DNA of 64,000 nt from NCBI RefSeq assembly GCF_002407205.1, contig NZ_CP023549.1:372001-436000 (forward strand), given 5' to 3'. A model generated the notes under the pieces. It was not told the origin of the DNA and ran no database searches. It was given only the letters and a program-made list of their open reading frames with translations. Shown piece after piece: positions 1-9,762 of the stretch. The stretch is from Rhodobacter sp. CZR27. GTDB lineage: Bacteria > Pseudomonadota > Alphaproteobacteria > Rhodobacterales > Rhodobacteraceae. The translations under genes and the position numbers were made by a program. Within the stretch, counting starts at the first letter, position 1; every line of letters begins with the position of its first letter.

Positions 1-1
1 G

Positions 2-595
2 CCGCTGGCCGTGGGCGTCCATGCCGCGACCAAGGCGCGGATTCGGCCCGGCGACATCGGCCTCGTGATGGGCGCGGGCCCCATCGGCCTCGTGACGGCA
101 CTGTCGGCCCTCGCGGGGGGCTGCGCGCGGGTGTACGTCACCGACCTCGCGCCGAAGAAGCTCGAGATCGCCGAAAGCCTGAGCCCCGCCATCACCGGCG
201 TGAACGTGGGCAGCGACGACATCGTGAAGCGGATCAAGGCCGACACCGACGGCTGGGGTGCCGACGTGGTGTTCGAGGCGACCGGCTCGCCCCGCGCGGC
301 GGCGAGCGTGTTCGAGCCCCTCGCCCCCGGCGGCTGCGTGGTGATGATCGGCGGCCAGCCCGACCCGATCTCCTACGACGCGGGCGCGGCGATGGTGCGC
401 GAGGCGCGGGTCGAGAACATCTTCCGCTACGCCCATGTCTTCCCGCGCTGCGTGGCGATGCTCGCGAGCGGCGCGATCGACGTCAAACCGCTCATCACCC
501 GGACCTTCGGGTTCGACGACAGCGTCCACGCCTTCGAGGTGGCGGCCTCCGCCCCGCCCGCGGACGTGAAGATGCAGATCGAATTGCCGCAGTAA
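2..595 (+). CDS. Zinc-type alcohol/polyol dehydrogenase, C-terminal part
   Basis: The reading frame is open from the left edge, so the N-terminus with the zinc-binding residues lies outside the window. What remains is the NAD(P)-binding Rossmann half of a medium-chain dehydrogenase: the dinucleotide loop GAGPIG is followed by a strand ending in an aspartate (YVTDLAP), which usually favours NAD over NADP. A later [13 protein letters not shown] helix and a GGCVVMIGG strand fit the sorbitol/xylitol dehydrogenase branch. The stop lies 12 nt before the start of an ABC sugar-transport ATPase, so it probably oxidises the polyol imported by that transporter. The exact substrate cannot be told from this half. 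Confidence 0.85.
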   Translation, partial: PLAVGVHAATKARIRPGDIGLVMGAGPIGLVTALSALAGGCARVYVTDLAPKKLEIAESLSPAITGVNVGSDDIVKRIKADTDGWGADVVFEATGSPRAAASVFEPLAPGGCVVMIGGQPDPISYDAGAAMVREARVENIFRYAHVFPRCVAMLASGAIDVKPLITRTFGFDDSVHAFEVAASAPPADVKMQIELPQ

Positions 596-607
596 GGGGG
601 AACAGAC

Positions 608-1669
<1,062 letters not shown>

Positions 1670-1700
1670 CGGCGCACGACAAGGGAGGCGTTCGCAAGCC

Positions 1701-2390
1701 GTGACCGGGACAGCGATCTCTGCCGTGATCTTCGATCTGGACGGATGCCTCGTGGACAGCGAGCCGCATTCGCTCGAGGCGATCTCGGCAGAGCTGCGGG
1801 CCGCGGGCCTGAGGAACGTCTCGGCCGATAGCATCCGCGCCGCCTATCTCGGCGTCTCGATGACCGACATCTGCAAGGACATCACCCGGCAGAGCGGTTT
1901 GGCCCTGCCCGCGGATTTCGTGGACCGGGTCGAGACGCGGCTGTTCCAGGTCTATGCCGAGAAGCTGAGGCCGATCGAGGGCGCCTTTCGCCTGCTCGAT
2001 CGGCTGGAGGCGGCGGGCCTGCCCGTGGCCATCGCGACCGGCGGCTCGCTCCGCCGGATGCACGAGACGCTGCGGCTCGGCGGTCTCGCCCCCCGCTTCG
2101 AGGGCCGCGGCTTCAGCGCCGAGCAGGTGGCACGCGGCAAGCCCGCGCCGGACCTGTTCCTGCGGGCGGCACGCGAACTGGACGTGACGCCCGTACGCTG
2201 CGCGGTGCTGGAGGATTCGCCGCACGGCGTCGCGGGCGCCTGCGAGGCAGGGATGCGGGCGGTCGGCTTCGTCGGCGGATCACACCTCGACCCGATCCGT
2301 GAGGCGCATCGTGCGGTGCTGGCGGCAGCAGGGGCGAGACCCGTCATCGAAACGCTCGACGACGCCTTCGAGGCCCTGACCGGGCCCTAG
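1701..2390 (+). CDS. HAD superfamily hydrolase, subfamily IA (sugar-phosphatase-like)
   Basis: Phosphatase or phosphoglucomutase-like enzyme of 229 aa starting at GTG behind an AGGGAGG ribosome site. The catalytic motif is DLDG at residues 12-15 (nucleophile Asp12, acid/base Asp14), followed by CLVDSE. Motif II is ATGGS near residue 112, motif III is in RGKPAPD, and motif IV is VLEDSPHGV. The helical cap between residues 18 and 90 is typical of the CbbY/YcjU and 2-deoxyglucose-6-phosphatase group. It lies 31 nt after the ABC ATPase on the same strand, so it is probably the last gene of the polyol operon and acts on a sugar phosphate made in that pathway. Confidence 0.88.
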   Translation: MTGTAISAVIFDLDGCLVDSEPHSLEAISAELRAAGLRNVSADSIRAAYLGVSMTDICKDITRQSGLALPADFVDRVETRLFQVYAEKLRPIEGAFRLLDRLEAAGLPVAIATGGSLRRMHETLRLGGLAPRFEGRGFSAEQVARGKPAPDLFLRAARELDVTPVRCAVLEDSPHGVAGACEAGMRAVGFVGGSHLDPIREAHRAVLAAAGARPVIETLDDAFEALTGP

Positions 2391-3051
2391 GCCGGAGGCC
2401 GCCGCAGCTTCGCCGACCCCCGCGCAGGTCGCGCCGACCCAGCCGCTTCGAACGGGCCGCGGGCTGGATGGCCGGGCCTCCACGTGGACATGCCGCACCT
2501 TACGCGACGGGACAACCCGTGCGGCCCGAGGACCAGGGCGCGTCGCACCATGTCAGCGGGCAGCCAGGCGCCCCCTCGGCTAGGGAGGTCGCCAGATGCA
2601 GGCAACGCGCGGGTGCCTCGCGTGGCCACGACCCTGCCGGCGCCTGCACGGCGCTGACCTCTGCGAAAGCCTCCCGGGCAGGCGGGGCGGGATGGTGCAT
2701 GACGACCTCCATGAATCCGGCGCGACGGCGGCGCTTGCCCATCATCATGTCCCCTTGTCCTGAGGATTGCCTTACCGACGCCGTCAGGCCCCGGTAAGAC
2801 GACGGCCTCCCGACCCCTCGACCGTCCGACCTGCCGACCCGCCGCGTCAGACCGGCGTCACCTCGGGTCGCGTTAAGGCTGGATGCCGAGGCCGGACGCC
2901 GCGGCTGGACAATCCGGCCTGCAGGATCGACGGCCGGGACCGTGACGGGCGCGAGGGCGAGATCGCGCCCGATCCCGCCAGCGTCGCCATCGACGATCCC
3001 GACGACGAGGAGGACCTCCAGCAGAGCGGTTTGGTCAGGAGGCCGGAGGAC
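2391..3051. other. Gene-free interval between polyol operon and exporter genes
   Basis: About 660 bases with no convincing gene. One minus-strand frame (2745 down to 2500) starts Met-Gly-Lys-Arg-Arg-Arg-Arg after an AGGGG sequence and could encode an 81-aa basic peptide, but it has no recognisable domain and biased composition, so it is not called. The region lies between two convergent operons, so it should hold their ends. No hairpin with a T-tract was seen. Confidence 0.5.
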
Positions 3052-4263
3052 TCACCGGGCGGTGCGGACGGCGATCCGCACGCCCTCGGTCACGCGGTTT
3101 CCGGGATAGGCCACGACCTTCGCCCCGGCCTCGATTCCGGACAGCACCTGCACCCGGTCGGGCCGACGCTGGCCGACCTCGACAGGGGTCAGCACCGCGC
3201 GACCCTCGACCTCGCGGAACACCGCCCAGCCGCCTTCGTGGCGGAACAGCGCGCTCTGCGGCAGTTGCAGCACCCTCTCGCCCGACCAGACCACCAGCCG
3301 GACGAAGACGCGGAACCGGTCGCCAAGGCCCCGCCGCCGTTCGGGCGGGGTGAGGATGTCCAGCCTCAGCCGCACGCGCTGCTCCTCGATCCCGAGGGCG
3401 GAGATGCGAGTGAAGGCCGCCGGATCGACCTGCCGCACCCGGGCGGAAATCACCTCGTCCCCGCCCCAGCGGTCGACATGGGCCAGCGCGCCCGGCACCA
3501 CCCGCACCGCGTCCGAGGACAGAAGGTCGACCTCGATCTCGAGATCCTCCAGATCGCCGATCGCAAGCAGGGGGCTGCCGGCCAGCACGAGGCGCGACGA
3601 GAGGCTCGTGACCTCCAGCACCGTGCCGCTCTGCGGGGCGTGGATCTCGACGCAGCAGGGGCCGGTCGGCTCGGTCTGGACCGTGCTCTCGGGGCCGACC
3701 AGCTGCGCCTGCATCCGGGCCAGCGTCGCGCGATGCAGTTCCAGTTCCGACTGCGCCGAGGCATGGGCGCTGCGGGCGGTGGCAAGGCGCTGTTCGGCCT
3801 CCTCCAGCGCGCGCTGCGAGACGATCCCGCGACCGGCAAGGGTCTGGTTCCGCTCCATCTGCGTCTCGGCATAGGTCAGGTCGGTGTCCGCGCGGGCAAG
3901 GTTGGCTTCGGCCACGCGCAGCGCGGCCTCGGCCTCGGTCACCGCGGCCTCGGCCTGCAGCCGGGCGCGCGCGTCCAGAAAGCCCGGCAGGGCGGGCTGG
4001 ATCACCGCCACCACCGTCTCGCCGCGCTGCACCCGGTCGCCCACCTGCACCGGCGAGCGGGTGGTCGTGCCGGTCATCGGGGCGGTCACCTCGAACGGGT
4101 CGCGCACGCGGGTCATGCCCTCGGCCTCGACCGTGACCTCCATCGGCGCGACAACCACCTCGGCCAGATCGACCGGCACCGGATCGGGGCGCAGCGCAAG
4201 GACCAGCCCGCCAAGGATCGCCGCCGCCGCGAACCCGATGAACAGCCTGCCCCGTGCCGCCAT
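3052..4263 (-). CDS. HlyD/RND-type periplasmic adaptor subunit of an ABC exporter
   Basis: Membrane-fusion (adaptor) protein of 403 aa that links an inner-membrane exporter to the outer membrane or periplasm. The N-terminus is a basic stretch and a single membrane anchor (about residues 6-24). A lipoyl/barrel-sandwich half follows (VTAPMTGTTTRSPVQVGDRV near residue 60), then a long alpha-helical hairpin rich in Ala/Glu (about 95-185), the second lipoyl half (IHAPQSGTVLEV near 205), and beta-barrel domains. The start codon lies 6 nt after the permease stop, so the three genes are one operon. The substrate is unknown; MacA-like adaptors of this layout serve macrolide, peptide or lipid exporters. 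Confidence 0.9.
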   Translation of the reverse strand: MAARGRLFIGFAAAAILGGLVLALRPDPVPVDLAEVVVAPMEVTVEAEGMTRVRDPFEVTAPMTGTTTRSPVQVGDRVQRGETVVAVIQPALPGFLDARARLQAEAAVTEAEAALRVAEANLARADTDLTYAETQMERNQTLAGRGIVSQRALEEAEQRLATARSAHASAQSELELHRATLARMQAQLVGPESTVQTEPTGPCCVEIHAPQSGTVLEVTSLSSRLVLAGSPLLAIGDLEDLEIEVDLLSSDAVRVVPGALAHVDRWGGDEVISARVRQVDPAAFTRISALGIEEQRVRLRLDILTPPERRRGLGDRFRVFVRLVVWSGERVLQLPQSALFRHEGGWAVFREVEGRAVLTPVEVGQRRPDRVQVLSGIEAGAKVVAYPGNRVTEGVRIAVRTAR

Positions 4264-4269
4264 GGCCGC

Positions 4270-6633
4270 CTACTCCCGCGCCTTCAGGGCGCCCACGATG
4301 TCGATATGGTCGAGCCGCCGGCGAACCGCCAGCGCCGAGACCAGCGCCGTGCCCAGCACGATCAGCGCGGCGATGGCATAGGTGCGGCGCGCCACCGCCA
4401 GCGGCAGGCTCACCACGTCGGTCGAGAACCCCTCCACCATCAGCGCGGCGAAGCCGTAGCCCGCCAGCCAGCCGAGCGGCACGGCCAGCACCGCCAGCAG
4501 CATCACCTCGCCCACCAGCACATAGCCGACCTCGGCACGGGTGAAGCCCAGCACGCGCAGGCTCGCCAGCTCATGCGCACGTTCCGACAGCTGGATGCGC
4601 GCGGCGTTGTAGATCACCCCGATGGTGATCAGCATGCCCAGGATGGAATAGATCACCGTCATGATGCGGAGGTTTTCCGACATGGTCGTCTCGAACTGGC
4701 GACGCACCTCGGCCCAGATCACAAGGCCCGCGACGGCCGGCGTGCGCTTGACCTGGTCGAGCAGCGCCGGCATGGCCCGCGCCTCCACCGAAAGATGCAG
4801 CCGGTTGACCTGCGGCGTCTGGCGCATCAGGGCGAACAGGGCGGGCGCGGCCATGTGCACGTCCTGCCCCAGCGACTGGCGGATCACGGCCACGACCGGC
4901 ACCTCCCATGTCTCGCGCGGCGGCGCCAGCAGATCCACGGTCACGCGGTCGCCGGGCGCAAGGCGCAGCTCGCGCGCAAGCGACTCGGCCATGACGAGGC
5001 CCGTCCCGGGCAGGGCCACCACCCTGCCCCGGTCGTCCAGCAGCCGGGCAAGTACGGCCTCCGGCGCGCGGCCCTGCAGGCCGACAAGGCGCGACAGGGG
5101 CCCGTGCCGCAGCCGCACCGGAAGGGCGAAGGCGCCCTCGGCCAGCGTCACCCCCGGCAGGTTCGCCGCATCCTGCACCGCCGCCGCATTCCGCGCCGCG
5201 TCGAGCATCAGCGTCACCTCCTGGCGGTTGGACCGGACGAACATCTCGTCCATCATCACGTCCATCGCATCGAAGGTGAAGAACGAGGCCACCAGCACCG
5301 CGACCGAGGCCACGACGCCGAAGACGGTGATCGCTGCCCGCCCCGGCCAGCGGGTGACCGAGCGCAGGATCATCATCGTGGTCTGTCGGAACCGCAGCGC
5401 GCCGCCCAGCCGGTCCACCCAGCCGCGCCGGAACAACGGCGGCGCGGGCGGCGCCATCGCCACCGCCGGCGGCAGCCGAACGGAGGCCAGCACCGCCCGC
5501 AGCGCACCCAGCACGACCGTCGCAAGCCCGAGCGCCCCCGAAAGCACGAAGGCGCCGGCGCCGGGCACATGGATCAGCCAGGGAAAGCGGAAGAAATCCG
5601 CGTAGAGCCGGGTCAGGCCAAGACCCAGCCACCAGCCGGCGGCCCAGCCGATAAGCACCCCGAGGATGCCGATACCCAGCCCCAGCTTCAGGTAGTGCCG
5701 CGCGATCACGGCGGTGGAATAACCCACCGCCTTCAGCAGGCCGATCTGCCGCCGTTCAAGCGCGATCAGCCGCCCGAGCACCATGTTCACGAGGAAGGCG
5801 GAAACGATCAGGAAGATCGGTGGCAGGATCACCGCCATGGCGCGCAGCTGCTCCAGCTCGCTGTCGAGGAAGGCGTGTGACACCTGCCGGTCCCGGCCAT
5901 GCGCCCCGGTGCCGCCATAGGGCGCAAGCATCTGGTCGAGCGCCTCGATCACGGCGGCCTCGCTGGCCCCGCGCGTCAGGCTCAGGACCACCTCGTTGAA
6001 CGCGCCGTCGAGATCCTCGGCCGCCGCCGCGGCCTCCTCGTTCATCCAGATCAGGCCGAAGCGGCGGTCGTCGGGCATCATGCTGCCCGGCGCGATGGTA
6101 TATATGAACTCCGGCGACAGCACGTGCCCCGTGACCGTCAGCTCGCGCAGCCGGCCGCCGAGGATCGCGCGGAAGCGGGCGCCGGGACGCAGGCCGTTCG
6201 CCAGGGCGAAGGGCTCGGCCAGCAGCACCTCGTCGGCGACGAGCGGGTCGGGCCGGCGGCCGGCCCGCAGAAGCGGCACGTTCAGCACCGGCAGGCCCGA
6301 GGCGGGCAGCGACAGGATGCGTGCGGTGGCGGGCTCTGCCATCCCCTCCAGATCAAGCACGGCGTCGAAACCGATGCGGGGCTCGGCCAGCGCCACACCG
6401 TCGATGGCGGCGATCCGGTCGACCAGGCCGAGGGGCGCACGGGTGGCGCCGGCGAAGACATCGGCGAAGCGGTGACGCTCGTAATAGGCGGCCCGCGTCT
6501 CGACCAGCGACCGCTGCGTGCCGTTCGACAGCACCAGCACCATGATCCCGCAGGCCAGCACCAGCGCGATGGCCAGCGCCTGTGCCCAGATCCGGCGCAG
6601 GTCGCGCAACATCTTGCGGTCGAGCGCCCTCAC
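4270..6633 (-). CDS. ABC transporter permease, FtsX/MacB-like, two FtsX domains
   Basis: Integral membrane permease of 787 aa. The start chosen is the GTG at 6633, which overlaps the ATPase stop as GTGA with GGAGG just upstream; the frame is open further upstream, but that part overlaps the ATPase gene and is not coding-like. Residues 8-30 are the first membrane segment, followed by a large periplasmic domain. A first FtsX domain with three membrane helices lies near residues 255-390, with a second near 660-780 (segments such as [15 protein letters not shown]). It pairs with the ATPase upstream and the adaptor downstream, forming a tripartite exporter. Substrate unknown. Confidence 0.9.
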   Translation of the reverse strand: MRALDRKMLRDLRRIWAQALAIALVLACGIMVLVLSNGTQRSLVETRAAYYERHRFADVFAGATRAPLGLVDRIAAIDGVALAEPRIGFDAVLDLEGMAEPATARILSLPASGLPVLNVPLLRAGRRPDPLVADEVLLAEPFALANGLRPGARFRAILGGRLRELTVTGHVLSPEFIYTIAPGSMMPDDRRFGLIWMNEEAAAAAEDLDGAFNEVVLSLTRGASEAAVIEALDQMLAPYGGTGAHGRDRQVSHAFLDSELEQLRAMAVILPPIFLIVSAFLVNMVLGRLIALERRQIGLLKAVGYSTAVIARHYLKLGLGIGILGVLIGWAAGWWLGLGLTRLYADFFRFPWLIHVPGAGAFVLSGALGLATVVLGALRAVLASVRLPPAVAMAPPAPPLFRRGWVDRLGGALRFRQTTMMILRSVTRWPGRAAITVFGVVASVAVLVASFFTFDAMDVMMDEMFVRSNRQEVTLMLDAARNAAAVQDAANLPGVTLAEGAFALPVRLRHGPLSRLVGLQGRAPEAVLARLLDDRGRVVALPGTGLVMAESLARELRLAPGDRVTVDLLAPPRETWEVPVVAVIRQSLGQDVHMAAPALFALMRQTPQVNRLHLSVEARAMPALLDQVKRTPAVAGLVIWAEVRRQFETTMSENLRIMTVIYSILGMLITIGVIYNAARIQLSERAHELASLRVLGFTRAEVGYVLVGEVMLLAVLAVPLGWLAGYGFAALMVEGFSTDVVSLPLAVARRTYAIAALIVLGTALVSALAVRRRLDHIDIVGALKARE

Positions 6634-7355
6634 CACGTCACCTCCGAGGGGGCGACGCGCGTGGCGTTCTCCTCGATGCGGGCCACGCGGCCATCGGCCA
6701 GATAGATCACCCGGTGCGCGATCTTCCGGATGCCCGCGTTGTGCGTGATGATCGCGGTGGCCGCGCCGAGGTCGCGGTTCACCTCGACCAGCGCCTCGAG
6801 CACCGTGACGCCGGTCGCGCTGTCGAGGGCGCCCGTCGGCTCGTCGCACAGCAGGATCTCGGGCCGCTTTGCGATGGCGCGGGCGATGGCCACGCGCTGC
6901 TGCTCGCCCCCAGACATCTCGGCCGGGAAGTGGTCGAGGCGATGCTTCAGCCCGACACGCTCCAGCGCCTCCTCGGGCCGCATCGGGTTCACCGCGATCT
7001 CGGTGACCAGCGCCACGTTCTCGCGCGCGGTCAGCGACGGGACGAGGTTGTAGAACTGGAAGACGAAGCCGACGTGGTCGCGGCGGAAGGCGGTCAGGGC
7101 CGCCTCGGAAAGGCCGGCGATGTCGCGGCCGCGGAACAGCACGCGGCCGCGGGTCGGGGTGTCGAGCCCGCCGAGGATGTTCAGCAGCGTGGACTTTCCC
7201 GAACCCGAGGCGCCAAGCAGAACCACCAGTTCGCCCTCGTGCAGCGCGACGTCCACGCCGCGCAGCGCGTGAACCTCCACGGCGCCGGTGCGATAGACCT
7301 TGGTGATGCCCTGCGTGCAGAGCACGACCGCCCGCGTTCCGATGCTCGGCGACAT
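6630..7355 (-). CDS. ABC exporter ATPase (MacB/LolD type)
   Basis: ATPase of 241 aa for the exporter encoded by the two genes that follow. Walker [10 protein letters not shown] lies at residues 48-56, the Q-loop in [12 protein letters not shown], the signature MSGGEQQR near 145, Walker B ILLCDEP, and the H-loop in IITHN. The usual family start Met-Ser-Pro-Ser-Ile at 7355 has a GAGGA ribosome site about 8 nt upstream; an in-frame ATG at 7421 is less likely. A palindrome ATGACGTCAT overlaps the start codon (7354-7363). It is the first gene of the operon, so its promoter should lie at 7360-7450. Confidence 0.92.
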   Translation of the reverse strand: MSPSIGTRAVVLCTQGITKVYRTGAVEVHALRGVDVALHEGELVVLLGASGSGKSTLLNILGGLDTPTRGRVLFRGRDIAGLSEAALTAFRRDHVGFVFQFYNLVPSLTARENVALVTEIAVNPMRPEEALERVGLKHRLDHFPAEMSGGEQQRVAIARAIAKRPEILLCDEPTGALDSATGVTVLEALVEVNRDLGAATAIITHNAGIRKIAHRVIYLADGRVARIEENATRVAPSEVTW

Positions 7356-7507
7356 GACGTCATCCTCGGACCGGTCCGGGCGGCCGCCTGGATGGCGACA
7401 GGGGTTCCCGGGGCGGCCCATGTGCAGGAGCCATTGCGTCCCAAGGTTGTCGCCCCGTCAACAGCGGCAGGTCAAGCGGTGCGCATCACCGGCAGAGACC
7501 GGACAGC

Positions 7508-7633
7508 ATGCGGAGCAGGACGACGGGTCGGGCGTTCTTCGCGCTTGCCGGGCTGGTCGGATTCCATGCCGGCAAGACTCTCGTCCATGCGTCACGCCAA
7601 GAGAACGAGGCCCCGACGCAGGCGCCGGATTGA
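7508..7633 (+). CDS. Possible 41-aa single-span peptide
   Basis: A short frame encoding a peptide with a basic start (Met-Arg-Ser-Arg), one short hydrophobic segment (RAFFALAGLVGFHAG) and a polar tail. There is no strong ribosome site and no recognised family. It precedes the better supported small membrane gene at 7723 on the same strand. It could equally be chance coding in GC-rich DNA. Confidence 0.22.
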   Translation: MRSRTTGRAFFALAGLVGFHAGKTLVHASRQENEAPTQAPD

Positions 7634-7722
7634 TCCTGGACATTTACCGCGCGCCATCGGCATGCTTTGAGTGGACCGGGTCCGACGCTCAGGGCCCGGT
7701 CGCATTTTGAAGGAACGACATC

Positions 7723-7902
7723 ATGCTGATCCTGATCGAGGCAATGATTGCGCTTGTCGCATCCGCCGCGCTGTTTCTTGCCCTCATGGCGGCCACCATT
7801 GCGCCGCCGGTGATCTGGGTCCTGCTGATCGGACTGGCGCTGGCGTTGATCATGGCCCGTCGGGCCGAAGCCCGCGGAGTCCGGCGCCCCAGCCGGCGTT
7901 GA
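7723..7902 (+). CDS. Small two-helix membrane protein, unknown function
   Basis: A 59-aa protein whose first 45 residues form two hydrophobic segments (about residues 1-23 and 27-44) split by a Pro-Pro turn (IAPPVIW) and closed by an arginine-rich tail (RRAEARGVRRPSRR) that should stay in the cytoplasm. An AAGGAACG ribosome site lies about 8 nt before the ATG. The strongly alternating hydrophobic and basic composition and the clean ribosome site support a real gene. No family is recognised. Confidence 0.55.
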   Translation: MLILIEAMIALVASAALFLALMAATIAPPVIWVLLIGLALALIMARRAEARGVRRPSRR

Positions 7903-7934
7903 AAGCCGGGCCGCAACCGGGCATGAACCCCAGA

Positions 7935-7968
7935 GCTATCCGCTCATCCATTCGGCTGATCGGATAGC
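7935..7968. repeat. 8-bp inverted repeat after the small membrane gene
   Basis: GCTATCCG (7935-7942) is repeated inverted as CGGATAGC (7961-7968) with an 18-nt loop. It lies 33 nt after the small membrane protein stop and could be a weak transcript end or a protein-binding site. There is no T-tract, so it is not a classical terminator. Confidence 0.3.
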
Positions 7969-8095
7969 CCTGCCCTTGCAGGAACACCTGCCCGCTTATT
8001 GCCGGATCAAGGCGATACGAGCGGTTGCGCGACTGATCCTTTCAGACGGAAACTGCATCCGCCTTTCGATGGTGCCCCGCCTCCGGTTCCGGCAA

Positions 8096-8413
8096 TCAGA
8101 CCCGGAGATCATCGACCGATTTCCCGGCTTCCAGCGCACTTTCGAACCAGCGCGGCTTGCGGCCGCGGCCTGACCAGGTTTCCGCAGGATTGTCCGGATT
8201 GACGAATTTTGCCCCGGGACTCGCCCGCTTGCGTGGCACCGTCGTGCCGGTCAATTCCGCAAGGGTAAACCCGTATTGACGGGCCTTATCCTCGAGTTCC
8301 GAAAGGGCGTTCCGCTTCCGGCGCTCCTCGAACGTCGAGATGGCCTTTGCAATCTGGCTCTGGAGCGCTTTCAGCTCCTTCAGGGAAAGGTCGTCGAGAT
8401 TGATATCCGCCAT
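8096..8413 (-). CDS. H-NS family DNA-binding regulator (HvrA/Spb-like)
   Basis: A 105-aa nucleoid-associated protein. The N-terminal half is an acidic to basic coiled-coil oligomerisation region (LSLKELKALQSQIAKAISTF). The C-terminal DNA-binding domain carries the family core FVNPDNPAETWSGRGRKPRW near residues 70-90. The ATG at 8413 has an AGGAGCG ribosome site; frames further upstream add nothing family-like. Length and both ends resemble HvrA of Rhodobacter capsulatus and Spb of R. sphaeroides, which regulate photosynthesis genes. A general role in silencing AT-rich or foreign DNA is also typical. Orthology is likely but not proven from sequence alone. Confidence 0.88.
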   Translation of the reverse strand: MADINLDDLSLKELKALQSQIAKAISTFEERRKRNALSELEDKARQYGFTLAELTGTTVPRKRASPGAKFVNPDNPAETWSGRGRKPRWFESALEAGKSVDDLRV

Positions 8414-8643
8414 TTCACGCTCCTGCCTCTGCTGTTTTACGCTACATAGGCCAAACAAAAGCCGCAATCAATCCGAAGACGTTTTTTCAGGAGCATGTCG
8501 CGGATTCAACCCTGACGGCTTTGGCCGATTCCTGCCAGCCGGTGCCGGTTTGATCCTGTGCCGGGCGCGGATTGGCCGCGGACATGATCCGGCATTGCAA
8601 CATTTCAAGGTGACGAAGGCAAGGCCGGCGCTACATCCCGCGG

Positions 8644-9435
8644 ATGAAGATCGCGACTTTCAACGTGAATGGCGTCAACGGCCGCCTTCCGGTGCTTCTG
8701 CGCTGGCTGGACGAAGCCCGGCCCGACATCGTTTGCCTGCAGGAGTTGAAGGCGGCCACCGAACGTTTTCCGGCCGAAGCGATCGGCCGGGCGGGCTATG
8801 GCGCCGTCTGGCATGGGCAGAAGAGCTGGAACGGCGTGGCGATTCTCGCGCGCGGGGCAGAGCCGGTGCCCACCCGCCGCGGCCTGCCCGAACAGGAGGA
8901 CGGGCAGAGCCGCTATGTCGAGGCCGCGGTGGCGGGTCTTCTTGTCGGCTGCCTCTACCTGCCGAACGGCAATCCGGCGCCCGGGCCGAAGTTCGACGCG
9001 AAGCTGGCCTGGTTCGCGCGGCTGCTCGATCATGCCGCGGACCTCCTGCGGCTTGAGGTGCCTGTCGTCCTTGCCGGTGACTTCAACGTGATGCCGACCG
9101 ATCTCGACGTCTACCGGCCGGAGCGTTGGCGGAAGGACGCGCTGTTTCGCCCCGAGGTGCGGGCCGCGTATGAAAGGCTTCTGGCGCAGGGATGGGTGGA
9201 TGCGATCCGTCACCTGCACCCGGAGGAACGGATCTACACCTTCTGGGACTATGTCCGGCACGCATGGGAGCGCGATGCCGGCCTGCGGCTCGACCATCTT
9301 CTGCTGAGCCCCCGGCTTGCGCCGCGGCTGAAGGCGGCCGGGGTCGATCGTCACGTCCGCGGCTGGGACGGGGCCAGCGACCATGCTCCCGCCTGGATCG
9401 AGCTGAAGAGGGATCGCAAGGCTCGCGGCATGTGA
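8644..9435 (+). CDS. xth: Exodeoxyribonuclease III
   Basis: Metal-dependent exonuclease and AP endonuclease of DNA base excision repair, 263 aa. The endonuclease/exonuclease/phosphatase fold is complete: Asn7 in TFNVNG, metal ligand Glu34 in CLQELK, the GDFNV motif, the LRLDHLLL aspartate and the closing SDHAP histidine. Length is normal for the XthA family. It stands alone, with no operon partner within 200 nt. A clear ribosome site was not found close to the ATG, but the first residues (MKIATFNVNG) are the standard family start. Confidence 0.95.
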   Translation: MKIATFNVNGVNGRLPVLLRWLDEARPDIVCLQELKAATERFPAEAIGRAGYGAVWHGQKSWNGVAILARGAEPVPTRRGLPEQEDGQSRYVEAAVAGLLVGCLYLPNGNPAPGPKFDAKLAWFARLLDHAADLLRLEVPVVLAGDFNVMPTDLDVYRPERWRKDALFRPEVRAAYERLLAQGWVDAIRHLHPEERIYTFWDYVRHAWERDAGLRLDHLLLSPRLAPRLKAAGVDRHVRGWDGASDHAPAWIELKRDRKARGM

Positions 9436-9762
9436 CGCCGCCCCGTTGGAGGCCGAATCGCCGCGAGGGCTGGCACGCATGGCTTCTGCATGGACGCCCC
9501 AGCCTGCGTGAGCCGACGGCCGCCGCAGGCCGCGCGAACCGCTGGTCCCGCGAGGGCAGCACCGCCCCGAACCTTCGCGGCATCACGTGGAGGTCTCGAA
9601 AGGATGGGTGCCCGAACTCATCCGCAGGTCTGGCCCCGGTGGAAGTTGCCCGGGCCGACCGGTCAATCCTACTTCAGGAATGGCGCTGCCGCCCCGCGGG
9701 TCCGCGAAGGCGACCGGCGCCGCCCCATCCGGCCGTTCCGCCGGCCCCATGACGGACTGCTG
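9436..9762. other. Leader region before the diguanylate cyclase gene
   Basis: No gene is supported. The frame of the downstream GGDEF-EAL gene is open back to about 9490, but the added 91 residues are a low-complexity, proline- and arginine-rich string with no domain, ahead of what is clearly a membrane-anchored N-terminus. The region is better read as the leader and promoter. Confidence 0.5.

Noticed and set aside
2767..5880. A 1037-codon open frame on the plus strand opposite the exporter genes
   Set aside because: Antisense to the permease and adaptor genes, with low-complexity His/Arg/Asp/Gln content and no ribosome site.
6633..6849. A longer permease starting at 6849
   Set aside because: The extra 72 codons overlap the ATPase gene in another frame and are Arg/Gly/His-rich. 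The GTGA overlap with a ribosome site at 6633 is the natural start.
9490..9762. N-terminal extension of the GGDEF-EAL protein
   Set aside because: The added 91 residues are Pro/Arg-rich without a domain and lie ahead of a typical membrane-anchor start.
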